Source: Streptomyces sp. LaPpAH-108 (GTDB lineage Bacteria; Actinomycetota; Actinomycetes; Streptomycetales; Streptomycetaceae). From it: DNA of 64,000 bases. The notes beneath the pieces are model-generated. The model ran no database searches and was not told the DNA's origin. It saw only the letters and a list, made by a program, of their open reading frames with translations. The stretch covers positions 620,001-684,000 of the forward strand of contig NZ_KB891993.1 of NCBI RefSeq assembly GCF_000373625.1, given 5' to 3'. The position numbers were made by a program, and so were the translations under genes. Shown here piece by piece: positions 17,501-26,079 of this stretch (position 1 is its first letter; every line of letters begins with the position of its first letter).

Positions 17501-18922
17501 TCAGCGAGACTTCCGTGCCCGCGCCGCCCGCCGGGCCTCCGCCAGCTTGCGTGCCTCGGCTGCCTTGCGGGTCTCCTTCGCCGGGCGGCCCGGGCGGGTG
17601 CCCATGCCTCGGAAGGGGGCGTTGGTGTTCTTGGCGGGGGTGGTCGAGGGAGCGCGTCGGGCGCCGGTGATGTCGGTCAGCTTCGCCTCGCCGGAGCGGA
17701 CCGGGGTGACCGTGGGGCGGATGCCCGCGTCGGACGTCATGCGGTTGACCTCGCGGCGCTCGCCGGGGGTGACCAGGGTGACCACGCGGCCGGACTCGCC
17801 CGCGCGGGCGGTGCGACCGCCTCGGTGGAGGTAGTCCTTGGAGTCGGCGGGCGGGTCCACGTTGACGACGAGGTCCAGGTCGTCGACGTGGATGCCCCGG
17901 GCGGCGACGTTGGTGGCCACCAGCACCGTGACCGCGCCGGACTTGAACTGGGCCAGCGTGTGGGTGCGCTGGGGCTGGGACTTGCCGCTGTGCAGGGCGG
18001 CGGCCTGGATGCCGCTGTCCCGCAGATGGCGGGTGAACCGGTCGACGGCCACCTTGGTGTCGAGGAACATCAGCACCCGGCCGTCGCGGGCCGCGATCTC
18101 GGTGGCGGTGGCGAGTTTGTCGGCCGGGTGCACGAGCAGGACGTGGTGCTCCATCGTGGTCACCGAGCCCGACGGCCGGTCGACCGAGGCGTATACCGGG
18201 TCGTGCAGGTGGTGCTTGACCAGCTGGTCGACATCGCGGTCGAGCGTGGCCGAGAACAGCATCCGCTGCCCGTCGGGGCGCACCTGGTCGAGAAGTTCCG
18301 AGACCTGCGGCAGGAACCCCATGTCGCACATCTGGTCCGCCTCGTCCAGGACGGTGATCTCCACCCGGTCCAGATGGCAGTCCCGGCGCGAGACCAGGTC
18401 GGTCAGCCGTCCCGGGGTGGCGACGACTACCTCGGCCCCGGTCTTCAGCGACGCCGCCTGGCGGCTGATCGACAGACCGCCGACCACGGTCGCCAGCCGG
18501 ACCCCGAGGACCTGCGCGTACGGCGTCAGGGCATCGGTCACCTGCTGCGCGAGTTCCCTGGTCGGTACGAGGACCAGCGCGAGGGGCCGCTTCGCGTCGG
18601 CACGGCGGCCCGCCGTACGGACCAGCATCGGCAGACCGAAGGCGAGCGTCTTGCCCGAGCCGGTGCGTGCCCGGCCGAGGATGTCGCGGCCCGCGAGAGC
18701 GTTCGGCAGGGTGGCCGCCTGGATCGGGAACGGCTCGCGCACCGCCAGCTCGGTCATCGTCCGGACCAGCTCCGACGGCAGGTCCAGCTCGTCGAACGCC
18801 TCGATGGGCGGCAGACCCGGCGTCGTCGCGCCGGATGCCGGGTCCACGTCCTCCGGCGTCTGGGTACGGTCGTCGGCACCGGAGCGCCCTGGCTGCCCGG
18901 GGTTCGGCGTCTTCGCGTTCAT
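17501..18922 (-). CDS. DEAD-box ATP-dependent RNA helicase
   Basis: This 473-residue helicase unwinds short RNA duplexes with ATP. Motifs in order: Q-motif around FDELDLPSELV and PFPIQ, motif I ARTGSGKT, Ia VPTRELAQQ, II VLDEADQM, III FSATL, then VATNVAARGIHVDDLD and VI HRGGRTARAG. The C-terminus is a basic tail rich in Ala, Arg and Lys (KAAEARKLAEARRAARARKSR region), typical of RNA-binding extensions. Actinobacterial relatives serve ribosome assembly and cold adaptation. Its leader carries a strong hairpin, so its expression may be controlled by RNA structure. Confidence 0.94.
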   Translation of the reverse strand: MNAKTPNPGQPGRSGADDRTQTPEDVDPASGATTPGLPPIEAFDELDLPSELVRTMTELAVREPFPIQAATLPNALAGRDILGRARTGSGKTLAFGLPMLVRTAGRRADAKRPLALVLVPTRELAQQVTDALTPYAQVLGVRLATVVGGLSISRQAASLKTGAEVVVATPGRLTDLVSRRDCHLDRVEITVLDEADQMCDMGFLPQVSELLDQVRPDGQRMLFSATLDRDVDQLVKHHLHDPVYASVDRPSGSVTTMEHHVLLVHPADKLATATEIAARDGRVLMFLDTKVAVDRFTRHLRDSGIQAAALHSGKSQPQRTHTLAQFKSGAVTVLVATNVAARGIHVDDLDLVVNVDPPADSKDYLHRGGRTARAGESGRVVTLVTPGERREVNRMTSDAGIRPTVTPVRSGEAKLTDITGARRAPSTTPAKNTNAPFRGMGTRPGRPAKETRKAAEARKLAEARRAARARKSR

Positions 18923-18955
18923 GGGGACCTTCCTCTGCTGGTGACCCCGAACGGG

Positions 18956-19015
18956 ACAGGGCCCGCGCCTTGGTCGGCACGGGCCCTGTGTGTTTCGAAG
19001 CGTACGGTCATTTTA
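18956..19015 (-). promoter_or_regulatory. Promoter and structured 5' leader of the helicase gene
   Basis: On the minus strand a TAAAAT -10 box occupies 19015-19010, so transcripts would start near 19003. The leader then folds: ACAGGGCCCG and CGGGCCCTGT (18989-18980 and 18965-18956) make a 10-bp stem over a 14-base loop that has GCC/GGC pairing of its own. The hairpin lies about 35 bases before the start codon. It could be an attenuator or a cold-responsive leader. Confidence 0.5.
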
Positions 19016-19272
19016 CCAGCGTGCGGCCCGCCGCGATCGGGCATCCCGCGCGGCCCCCGTCCGGCGTGGTCGCCCGTCCCGCGTCCGAGACGACCCCCAC
19101 GTAGCCGTCCGGACGGACGAGTACGAGCGTGCGCTCCCCGGCGCCGTACGCCCGCCGCAGGTGACCGCAGGTATCGACGACATCGTCGTCCCCCGTCGCC
19201 TCGTCCACGACCCGAAGCGTCCTGACATCGAAGTGCGGGACCACGACCTCGGCCCCGGCAAGGACCCTCGCG
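19008..19272 (-). pseudogene. C-terminal relic of a FAD-dependent aromatic mono-oxygenase
   Basis: The minus strand reads ARVLAGAEVVVPHFDVRTLR, then DEATGDDDVVDTCGHLRRAY and GERTLVLVRPDGYVGVVSDAG. This is the thioredoxin-like C-terminal domain of the PheA/TfdB-type flavin mono-oxygenases. Nothing of the FAD or substrate domains is present upstream, where the LacI operator and gene lie. The relic ends at 19008, inside the helicase promoter. Confidence 0.65.
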
Positions 19273-19369
19273 CCCCCGCCGCCCCCTCCCCGAAACCTGG
19301 CCGAATCACGCCGTTTGAAAAATCCCCGCACGCTCATTGACGCCCACCCGCCCGACTGCAATCGTTCTC

Positions 19370-19383
19370 TGACAACGGTTTCA
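19370..19383. promoter_or_regulatory. LacI-family operator before the ribose operon
   Basis: TGACAACGGTTTCA is a 14-bp imperfect palindrome centred on CG, 21 bases before the regulator start. Its position suggests autoregulation and control of the downstream rbs genes. Confidence 0.6.
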
Positions 19384-19404
19384 GCGACGAAACGGGAGTC
19401 CTCT

Positions 19405-20409
19405 GTGAGCACCATCCATGATGTGGCTGCCCGCGCCGGGGTCTCCGCGGCCACGGTCTCGCGGCATCTGCGCGGTCAGCGCGTGCGGAGCGCGGAGGTG
19501 ATCCAGGAGGCCATCGACGCGCTGGGATACCGGCCCAGTGTCGTCGCGCAGTCGCTGAAGTCCGGGCGGACACGGACGATCGGTGTCGTCGTTCCCGACA
19601 TCAACAACCCGTATTTCGCCGCCGTCGTGAAGGGGATGGAGTCGGTCTCCCGCGACCGTGGGTACCGCATCCTGCTCGCCAACAGCGACGAGAGCAGCGA
19701 GCGCGAGGACGACGTGCTCTCCGACATGATCCATCAGGTTGACGGGGTGATCCTGGCCCCCGCGACCGAGCAGGACGAGACGCCGCTGCATGTCCGGGAC
19801 GCGGGCGTGCCGCTGGTGTTCGTGGACCGTGATCTGGCGGGCGGCGAGCACTTCGACGCCGTGCTGGTGAACAACCACGAGGGCGGTCGGCAGGCGGCCT
19901 CCCATCTGCTCTCGCTCGGACACACCCGGATCGCCGCCGTCAGCGGTCAGCAGGAGACGACACCCGGACGGTACCGCCGCGAGGGGTTCGTGGCGGCGCT
20001 GGCCGAGGCCGGTGTGGAACTCCTGCCGGAGTTCGACCTGATCGGTGATTTCCGGGAGGAGAGCGGCTACCAGCTCACCCTGCGCCTGCTGTCCTCGGCC
20101 GAGCCGCCCACGGCCCTGTTCACGGCCAACAACCTCATGACGCTGGGGGCGTTGAAGGCGCTGCACGACATGCGCGTCGGCGTCCCCGGCCAGATCAGCG
20201 TCATCGGCTTCGACGACCTCGACACCGGACCGCTGCTGAATCCGCCGCTCACCGTCGTCGACCGCCCCATGGTCGAACAGGGCGTCCTCGCCATGCGCCT
20301 GCTGCTCCAGCGGCTGGGCCAGGACGAGGACCGGGGCGGCGGTTCCCGGCGGATCACGCTCGACACCAAGCTCGTTCAGCGCGGTTCCACGGCGGCGCCC
20401 CGGCGTTAG
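19405..20409 (+). CDS. rbsR: LacI-family regulator of the ribose operon
   Basis: The 334-residue repressor begins at GTG 19405 with GGGAG upstream. Its N-terminal HTH is STIHDVAARAGVSAATVSRH, followed by the hinge helix and a periplasmic-binding-like ligand domain (GVVVPDINNPYFAAVVKGME, then VIGFDDLDTGPLLNPPLTVV). The gene directly precedes rbsK, so D-ribose or a phosphorylated product is the likely inducer. The name is inferred from position. Confidence 0.87.
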   Translation: MSTIHDVAARAGVSAATVSRHLRGQRVRSAEVIQEAIDALGYRPSVVAQSLKSGRTRTIGVVVPDINNPYFAAVVKGMESVSRDRGYRILLANSDESSEREDDVLSDMIHQVDGVILAPATEQDETPLHVRDAGVPLVFVDRDLAGGEHFDAVLVNNHEGGRQAASHLLSLGHTRIAAVSGQQETTPGRYRREGFVAALAEAGVELLPEFDLIGDFREESGYQLTLRLLSSAEPPTALFTANNLMTLGALKALHDMRVGVPGQISVIGFDDLDTGPLLNPPLTVVDRPMVEQGVLAMRLLLQRLGQDEDRGGGSRRITLDTKLVQRGSTAAPRR

Positions 20410-20533
20410 CCGACACCGGTGCCGGGCCGCGCCCCCGCCGTAGACACAGACACAGACGCCAACACCCCTCAGGGCAGCGCTCCTTGCGCCGTGCCCCTCC
20501 CCCGCCCATGCCAAAAACAGGAGGAAGACCGCG

Positions 20534-21523
20534 ATGACCCGCACCGGTGTTCTCGTCGTCGGCAGCATCACCGCGGACGTCACCGCGTTCACGCGACGGC
20601 TGCCCCGCCCCGGCGAAACCGTGCTCGGGGACGACTTCACCCTCGTCCTCGGTGGCAAGGGGGCCAACCAGGCCGTCGCCGCGGCCCGTTCGGGCGCCCC
20701 CACCTGGATGGCCGGCTGTGTCGGGGAGGACCTGTTCCGGGACCTCGCGCTGGACGGTCTGCGCGGGCACGGCGTGGAGACCTCCGAGGTCCGTACGGTC
20801 CCCGGGCGCACCGGTGTCGCCCACATCCGCGTCGACGCCTCCGGTGAGAACGACATCGTCATCACCCCGCTGGCCAACGCCTCGCTGACGCCCGAGATGG
20901 TGGACGAGAGCATCGCCGCGACCCGGGACCGCACGAGCGTCCTGCTGCTGCAGCTGGAGGTGCGGGCCGAGGTCACCCGGCATGCCGCGCGGGCGGGTGC
21001 CGAGGCCGGGTTCACCGTGGTGCTCGATCCGGCGCCCGCGCAGCAACTGCCGGACGACATCTGGGAGTACGTCGATGTCGTCACCCCGAACGAGAGCGAG
21101 GCCGCCGCGCTGACCGGCGTCGAGGTGGACGGGCCCGAGTCCGCCGAGCGGGCGGCCCGCTGGTTCCTGGACCGGGGCGTACGGCACGCGCTGATCACGC
21201 TCGGCGGGGCCGGGGCGGTCTCGGTCACGGCGGAGGCGGTCCGGCACTTCCCGGCCTTCCCGGTGACCCCCGTCGACACCACGGCGGCCGGGGACGCCTT
21301 CACCGGCGCGTTCGGCGCCGCCCTCGCCTCGGGCCTGGACGCCGACACCGCCGTACGACGCGGCATGGCGGCCGGTGCCCTGGCCACCACCCGTCCCGGG
21401 GCCAGCCCCTCGCTCCCCGACCTGGCCGCGGTCGACGCCCTGCTCGCCGCCGCGGACACCGGCCCCACCTCCGGCCCGGCCCTCGCCGACGCCGCGACCG
21501 ACCTGGAAGGAGCCGCCTCGTGA
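20534..21523 (+). CDS. rbsK: Ribokinase
   Basis: The 329-residue PfkB-family kinase phosphorylates D-ribose to ribose 5-phosphate. It has VVGSITADVTAFTRRLPRPG at the start, LGGKGANQAVAAAR (substrate-binding GG loop), TPNESEAAALTG and the catalytic-base motif DTTAAGDAFTGAF near the C-terminus. GGAGGAAGACC precedes the ATG. The last codons overlap the rbsD start (GTGA). Confidence 0.95.
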   Translation: MTRTGVLVVGSITADVTAFTRRLPRPGETVLGDDFTLVLGGKGANQAVAAARSGAPTWMAGCVGEDLFRDLALDGLRGHGVETSEVRTVPGRTGVAHIRVDASGENDIVITPLANASLTPEMVDESIAATRDRTSVLLLQLEVRAEVTRHAARAGAEAGFTVVLDPAPAQQLPDDIWEYVDVVTPNESEAAALTGVEVDGPESAERAARWFLDRGVRHALITLGGAGAVSVTAEAVRHFPAFPVTPVDTTAAGDAFTGAFGAALASGLDADTAVRRGMAAGALATTRPGASPSLPDLAAVDALLAAADTGPTSGPALADAATDLEGAAS

Positions 21524-21924
21524 GGCGCAACAACGGAACGCTCAACGGGCAGCTGGCCCGGGTCATCTCCGAGCTGGGCCACACCGATCAGCTCGTCGTC
21601 ACCGACGCGGGCCTGCCGGTCCCGCCCGGTGTGGAGCGGGTGGACCTGGCCGTCGCCGAGAACCTGCCGCGCTTCCTGGAGCTGCTGGACGTGGTCCTGG
21701 CCGAGGTCGCGGTGGAGGACGTGCTCCTGTCGGAGGAGATCAAGGAGGCGAGCCCGCAGATGCTCGCCGAGATCGAGAAGCGGTTCGCCGCGCTGGGGGT
21801 GGGCCTGCGCTTCGTCCCCCACACCACCTTCAAGCAGGCGACCGCCGCCGCACGGGCCGCCGTTCGCTCCGGGGAGTTCACCCCGTACGCGAACGTGCTG
21901 CTCACGGCGGGCGTCGTGTACTGA
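21520..21924 (+). CDS. rbsD: D-ribose pyranase
   Basis: This 134-residue RbsD/FucU protein interconverts the pyranose and furanose forms of ribose so that the kinase can use it. HTDQLVVTDAGLPVPPGVER carries the catalytic His and Asp, and the C-terminal YANVLLTAGVVY is the family ending. It starts at GTG overlapping the rbsK stop. Confidence 0.95.
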   Translation: MRRNNGTLNGQLARVISELGHTDQLVVTDAGLPVPPGVERVDLAVAENLPRFLELLDVVLAEVAVEDVLLSEEIKEASPQMLAEIEKRFAALGVGLRFVPHTTFKQATAAARAAVRSGEFTPYANVLLTAGVVY

Positions 21925-21934
21925 GGAGCGGGGC

Positions 21935-23431
21935 ATGAGGCTACGACTTGAGGACGTCACCAAGTCCTTCGGCGAGAACAGCGTGCTGCGCGGTGTCACC
22001 TTCGAGGTCGGTCCGGGCGAGGTCGTGGCCCTGGCCGGGGAGAACGGGGCCGGGAAGTCCACGCTCACCCGGGTCATCTCGGGCGCGCACCAGCCGGACT
22101 CCGGTCAGGTCGTCATCGACGGCGAGCCCGTGACGTTCAAGAACCCGCAAGGAGCGATGGCGCGGGGCATCGAGGTCATCTACCAGGAGTTCCGGCAGAA
22201 CCTCTTCCCGCATCTGAGTGTCGCCGAGAACATCCATGTCCTCGACCGTGAGCGGCGGTTCGGGCGGCTGCTGGTCTCCCGGAAGCGGATGGCCGAGGAG
22301 GCGCGGTCGGCGCTGGCCGCGCTCGGTATGGACGGCATCGACGTGCTCGCCCCCGTGGGCACGCTGGGTGTCGCCGAGCAGCAGATGGTCGAGATCGCCA
22401 AGGCCACCTCCCACGAGCTGCGGCTGCTCATTCTCGACGAGCCGACGGCGGCGCTCGACGAGCGCGAGTCCGAGCAACTTTTCGAGCAGGTACGGAGGTT
22501 GAGGGACGAGGGCGTGTCCATCGTCTACATCAGCCACCGTCTGGACGAGATCTTCGAGCTGGCGGACCGCATCGTCGTCCTGCGGGACGGTCTGGTCGCG
22601 TTGGACTCCCCGATCGCCGAGACCGGCCCGGCGCAGGTCGTCGCGGCCATGGTCGGCAACACGGTGGACGACTTCTATCCCAAGGAGCGCAACGCCGGGG
22701 AGGAGACCGTCCTGCGGGTCCGGGGCGGCTCCGGCAGTGTCTTCCAGGGGGTCGATCTGGAGGTCAGGGCCGGGGAGGTCCTGGGCATCGGCGGGGTGGT
22801 CGGCTGCGGTCGCAGCAGTCTGCTGCGCGCGCTGTTCGGGCTCGAACCGCTCACCTCCGGCACGGTCGAGGTCGACGGCCGGCTGGTGCGGCTGCGGAAC
22901 ATCCGGGACGCCATCGCCGCCCGCATCGCCTACGTCACCCCCGACCGGCAGGCGGAGGGGCTGTGCCCCGACCTGTCGGTGGAGGCCAACGTCTCGCTGG
23001 CCACCTTGCGCAGGCACACCGGTCCGGGCGACCTCGTGCGCCGGGCCCGGGAGCGGGAGGCCACCGGCGAGGTCATGTCCCGGCTGCGGGTACGGACCGC
23101 CTCCCCGGAGGCCGCGGTGACCTCGCTGTCCGGCGGCAACCAGCAGAAGGCGCTGTTCGCCAAGTGGGTCCTGACCGGTCCCCGGGTCCTGCTCATGGAC
23201 GAGCCCACCCGAGGGGTGGACGTCGGGGCGAAGACCGAGATCTACCGCATCATCAACCAGCTCACCGCGGACGGGGTGGCCGTCGTCCTGGTGAGTTCCG
23301 ATCTCCCCGAGCTGGTCGCCATGTCGGACCGCGCGGTCGTCATGCGCCAGGGGCGGGTGGTGGCCGAGATGACCGGCGACCGCCTGAGCGAACAGTCCGT
23401 CCTGGAACACGCATTGGTGGGTGCCGCATGA
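21935..23431 (+). CDS. rbsA: Ribose ABC transporter ATP-binding protein
   Basis: The 498-residue protein has two fused ABC ATPase domains as in RbsA/MglA/XylG. The first has Walker A GENGAGKST (residues 35-43) and Walker B LLILDEPTAALD, with the degenerate signature LGVAEQQ usual for this group. The second has a modified Walker A (GVVGCGRSS), the signature LSGGNQQK and LLMDEPTRGVDVG. It works with the permease encoded next, whose start overlaps this stop (ATGA). GAGGAG precedes the ATG. Confidence 0.95.
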   Translation: MRLRLEDVTKSFGENSVLRGVTFEVGPGEVVALAGENGAGKSTLTRVISGAHQPDSGQVVIDGEPVTFKNPQGAMARGIEVIYQEFRQNLFPHLSVAENIHVLDRERRFGRLLVSRKRMAEEARSALAALGMDGIDVLAPVGTLGVAEQQMVEIAKATSHELRLLILDEPTAALDERESEQLFEQVRRLRDEGVSIVYISHRLDEIFELADRIVVLRDGLVALDSPIAETGPAQVVAAMVGNTVDDFYPKERNAGEETVLRVRGGSGSVFQGVDLEVRAGEVLGIGGVVGCGRSSLLRALFGLEPLTSGTVEVDGRLVRLRNIRDAIAARIAYVTPDRQAEGLCPDLSVEANVSLATLRRHTGPGDLVRRAREREATGEVMSRLRVRTASPEAAVTSLSGGNQQKALFAKWVLTGPRVLLMDEPTRGVDVGAKTEIYRIINQLTADGVAVVLVSSDLPELVAMSDRAVVMRQGRVVAEMTGDRLSEQSVLEHALVGAA

Positions 23432-24462
23432 CCTCCGTCCTGAAATCCGTGGCCCGCCAACTGCGCGCCGTATGGATGCTGTTGCTGGTGGGCGTCGTCC
23501 TGAGCATCGCCTCGCCCGTCTTCCTGACCAGCACCAATCTGCTGAACGTCGGCCTGGCCACCTCGGTGGTCGCGCTGCTGGCCATCGGGCAGACGTACGT
23601 CATCGTCCTGGCGGAGATCGATCTGTCGGTCGGCGCCGTCCTCGGCTTCTCCTCCGTGGTGACGGCCCTGGTCCTGCGCGATCACGGGCTGCTGCCCGCG
23701 CTGGCGGCCGGGATCGGCGTCGGCGCGGCGGCCGGTCTGGTCAACGGGCTGCTGGTCACCCGGACCCGGATGCCGTCCTTCATCGCCACGCTGGCGATGA
23801 TGTCCATCCTGTCCGGGCTGACGCTCCAGCTGACCGACGGCAACCCGGTCGGGGTCGACGACTACGGCTTCCAGGGCATCGGGCAGGACTATCTCGCCGG
23901 GATCCCCCTTCCCGTGTGGCTGATGGTGGCGGGGTACGTCGTCTTCGGCGTGCTGCTCGCCCGTACCGGCTTCGGCCGTTTCGTCTACGCGACCGGCGAC
24001 AACCTGGAGGCCGCGCGGCTGTCGGGCATCCGCACCCAGCGGGTCAAGGTGCTCGCCTTCGTGATCAGCGGAGTCCTCGCGGCGCTCGGCGGCTTCATCC
24101 TCACGGCCCGGCTGTCCACGGCCGAGCCGACCGCCGGTACCGGTCTGGAGCTGGAGTCGATCGCCGCCGTGATCATCGGCGGCACCAGCCTCGCCGGTGG
24201 CCGGGGCAAGCTCCTTGGCACCCTGATCGGCGCGCTGGTCCTCGGTGTCATCGACAACGGCATGAACCTGCTGGACGTGTCGCCGTTCCTGCAGAGCGTG
24301 GTCAAGGGCGTGGTGATCCTGCTGGCCGTCTTCCTGGACCGCAATGTCGACGGGCTGCGGGCGATGGTCGCCTGGCGCAAGCCGACGCTCCCCTCCGGAC
24401 CTCCGGCGCAGGAGACCGTCCTCGCCCCGGCGGCCGTCCCCACCGCGCGCCACACCCCCTGA
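23428..24462 (+). CDS. rbsC: Ribose ABC transporter permease
   Basis: The 344-residue inner-membrane permease of the carbohydrate uptake type 2 family has about ten hydrophobic helices. It contains GQTYVIVLAEIDLSVGAVLG and the cytoplasmic coupling loop TGDNLEAARLSGI, then AAVIIGGTSLAGGRGKLLGT. The C-terminal 30 residues are a Pro/Ala-rich tail. It is translationally coupled to rbsA. Confidence 0.95.
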   Translation: MTSVLKSVARQLRAVWMLLLVGVVLSIASPVFLTSTNLLNVGLATSVVALLAIGQTYVIVLAEIDLSVGAVLGFSSVVTALVLRDHGLLPALAAGIGVGAAAGLVNGLLVTRTRMPSFIATLAMMSILSGLTLQLTDGNPVGVDDYGFQGIGQDYLAGIPLPVWLMVAGYVVFGVLLARTGFGRFVYATGDNLEAARLSGIRTQRVKVLAFVISGVLAALGGFILTARLSTAEPTAGTGLELESIAAVIIGGTSLAGGRGKLLGTLIGALVLGVIDNGMNLLDVSPFLQSVVKGVVILLAVFLDRNVDGLRAMVAWRKPTLPSGPPAQETVLAPAAVPTARHTP

Positions 24463-24543
24463 AGGCCCCGCCCCCGAACGCCCCCAGCGCACGCCCCGAG
24501 CACCCGCTCGACGTCCCCTGTACGACCCTGAAGGAGCCGCACC

Positions 24544-25554
24544 ATGTCCGTCACCCGTACCGTAAGAGCGGCCGCCGCGCTCGCCGCCGTCACCGCGCTC
24601 GCCCTGACCGGCTGCAGCCGGGGCTCGGCCTCCGACACCGCCTCCGCCAAGGGGTCGGGCAAGAAGACCGCCACCCTGATCATGAGCACCCTGAACAACC
24701 CGTTCTTCGTCAGTGTCGGCAACGGCGCCAAGTCCCAGGCGGCCAAGTCCGGGGTGAAGCTCAGTGTGCAGAACGCCAACAACTCCGACTCCACGGCGCT
24801 GAACCTGGCCACCACCGCCGTCTCCAAGCAGGTCGGCGCGCTGATCATCGACCCGGTGAGCAGCACGTCCGCGACGGCGTCGGTCAAGCAGGCCAACGGC
24901 GCGGGCATCCCGGTCATGGCCTTCGACCGCAAGCCGGAGGGCGGCAAGCTGGCGTCCTTCATCGGCTACGACGCGATCCAGGCGGGCCGCAACGCCGCCG
25001 ACGCGCTCGCCAAGTCCCTCGGTGAGAAGGGCACGATCGTCGAGATCCAGGGTCTGCTCGGCACGAACGTCGCCCAGGACCGCAGCAAGGGCTTCGAGGA
25101 GGAGATCGCGAAGTACCCGAAGATCAAGACCGTCGCCAAGCAGGCCGCGGACTTCGACCGGGCCAAGGCGCTCGACGTGATGACCAACATCCTCCAGGCC
25201 CATCCGGACATCGACGGGGTCTACGCCGCCAACGACGAGATGGCGATGGGCGCCCTGGCCGCCCTCAAGTCCCGTCACCTCGCCGGGAAGGTCAAGCTCG
25301 TCGGCAACGACGGCATAGCCGACGCGCTCGCCGCGATCCAGGCGGGCACGATGTACGCCACCAACGCCGAGTCGCCGTACGCCCTCGGCCAGAAGGTCGT
25401 CAGCCTCACCGGCCAGGTCCTCGACGGCAAGAAGGTGTCGGCCGCGGAGACCCTCCAGGGCAAGCTCGTCACCAAGTCCACGGTGCAGGAGTACGCCCAG
25501 TACCTGGTCAGCATCGGCGACTCGGCGGACGTACCGGCGGCGCTGCGGAAGTAG
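24544..25554 (+). CDS. rbsB: Ribose-binding lipoprotein
   Basis: This 336-residue periplasmic-binding-protein-fold lipoprotein captures ribose outside the membrane for RbsAC. The signal peptide ends in the lipobox LTGC (Cys23). Mature landmarks are STLNNPFFVSVGNGAKSQAA, VMAFDRKPEGGKLASFIGYD and AANDEMAMGALAALKS. It follows rbsC by 81 bases with its own GGAGC ribosome site, and a strong hairpin ends the operon. Confidence 0.95.
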   Translation: MSVTRTVRAAAALAAVTALALTGCSRGSASDTASAKGSGKKTATLIMSTLNNPFFVSVGNGAKSQAAKSGVKLSVQNANNSDSTALNLATTAVSKQVGALIIDPVSSTSATASVKQANGAGIPVMAFDRKPEGGKLASFIGYDAIQAGRNAADALAKSLGEKGTIVEIQGLLGTNVAQDRSKGFEEEIAKYPKIKTVAKQAADFDRAKALDVMTNILQAHPDIDGVYAANDEMAMGALAALKSRHLAGKVKLVGNDGIADALAAIQAGTMYATNAESPYALGQKVVSLTGQVLDGKKVSAAETLQGKLVTKSTVQEYAQYLVSIGDSADVPAALRK

Positions 25555-25569
25555 CGGTCGCTCTTCTCA

Positions 25570-25600
25570 CGGTGGAGGTCCGGAGCCCGGGCCTCCACCG
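25570..25600. terminator. Bidirectional terminator between rbsB and the MerR gene
   Basis: CGGTGGAGG (25570-25578) pairs with CCTCCACCG (25592-25600) over a 13-base loop, between convergent genes. Confidence 0.7.
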
Positions 25601-25607
25601 CTGCGTT

Positions 25608-26051
25608 TCACGACTTCCCCGGCCGTACGGCCCCGCCCCGCGAGACGACCTGTTCGGCGATGCGCCGCCGGTAGTTCGGGCACTCGGTGATGTCCTCGTA
25701 CGCGCAGTTCAGGCCGCCCTCGATGAGCTCCAACGAGGCCCGGGCCGCGGCGATTCTCGATCGGAGCTCTTCGGCCTCGGCACGCAGGATCCCCTGCCGT
25801 CCGGCACGCCCGGCGGTGGCGGACAGGCTCCTGATGGTCTCCAGGCTCAGGCCGGCCTCCTTGAAGACGAGGATCGTCGCCACGCGGGTGAGGTCGCTCG
25901 CGCCGTAGCGGCGGCGGCCGCCCGCGTCCCGTACGGGGTGCAGCAGGCCCCTGGACTCCCAGTGCCGCAGGACGTGTGTGGCGAGACCGAACCGTGCCGC
26001 GAGAGCGCCGATGCTCATCAGACTCGCGCCGTTGTCTCCGCTTGACTTCAT
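25608..26051 (-). CDS. MerR-family transcriptional regulator
   Basis: The regulator has an N-terminal MerR winged HTH: MSIGALAARFGLATHVLRHW, GLLHPVRDAGGRRRYGASDL. A dimerisation helix follows and a short C-terminal region with two cysteines (LNCAYEDITECPNYRRR). The product is 147 residues from 26051, or 136 from ATG 26018, which matches the conserved start better. It diverges from a methyltransferase gene 28 bases away, whose -35-like TTGACT (26042) lies in the shared region. MerR proteins usually act by twisting such a promoter, so the methyltransferase is the probable target. Confidence 0.87.
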   Translation of the reverse strand: MKSSGDNGASLMSIGALAARFGLATHVLRHWESRGLLHPVRDAGGRRRYGASDLTRVATILVFKEAGLSLETIRSLSATAGRAGRQGILRAEAEELRSRIAAARASLELIEGGLNCAYEDITECPNYRRRIAEQVVSRGGAVRPGKS

Positions 26052-26079
26052 GCTGACATTAAGTTGCAGCCTGGCATCC

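Noticed and set aside
19381..22077. Very long open frame (about 900 codons) antisense to rbsR-rbsK-rbsD
   Set aside because: It is low in complexity and runs opposite to three clear ribose genes.
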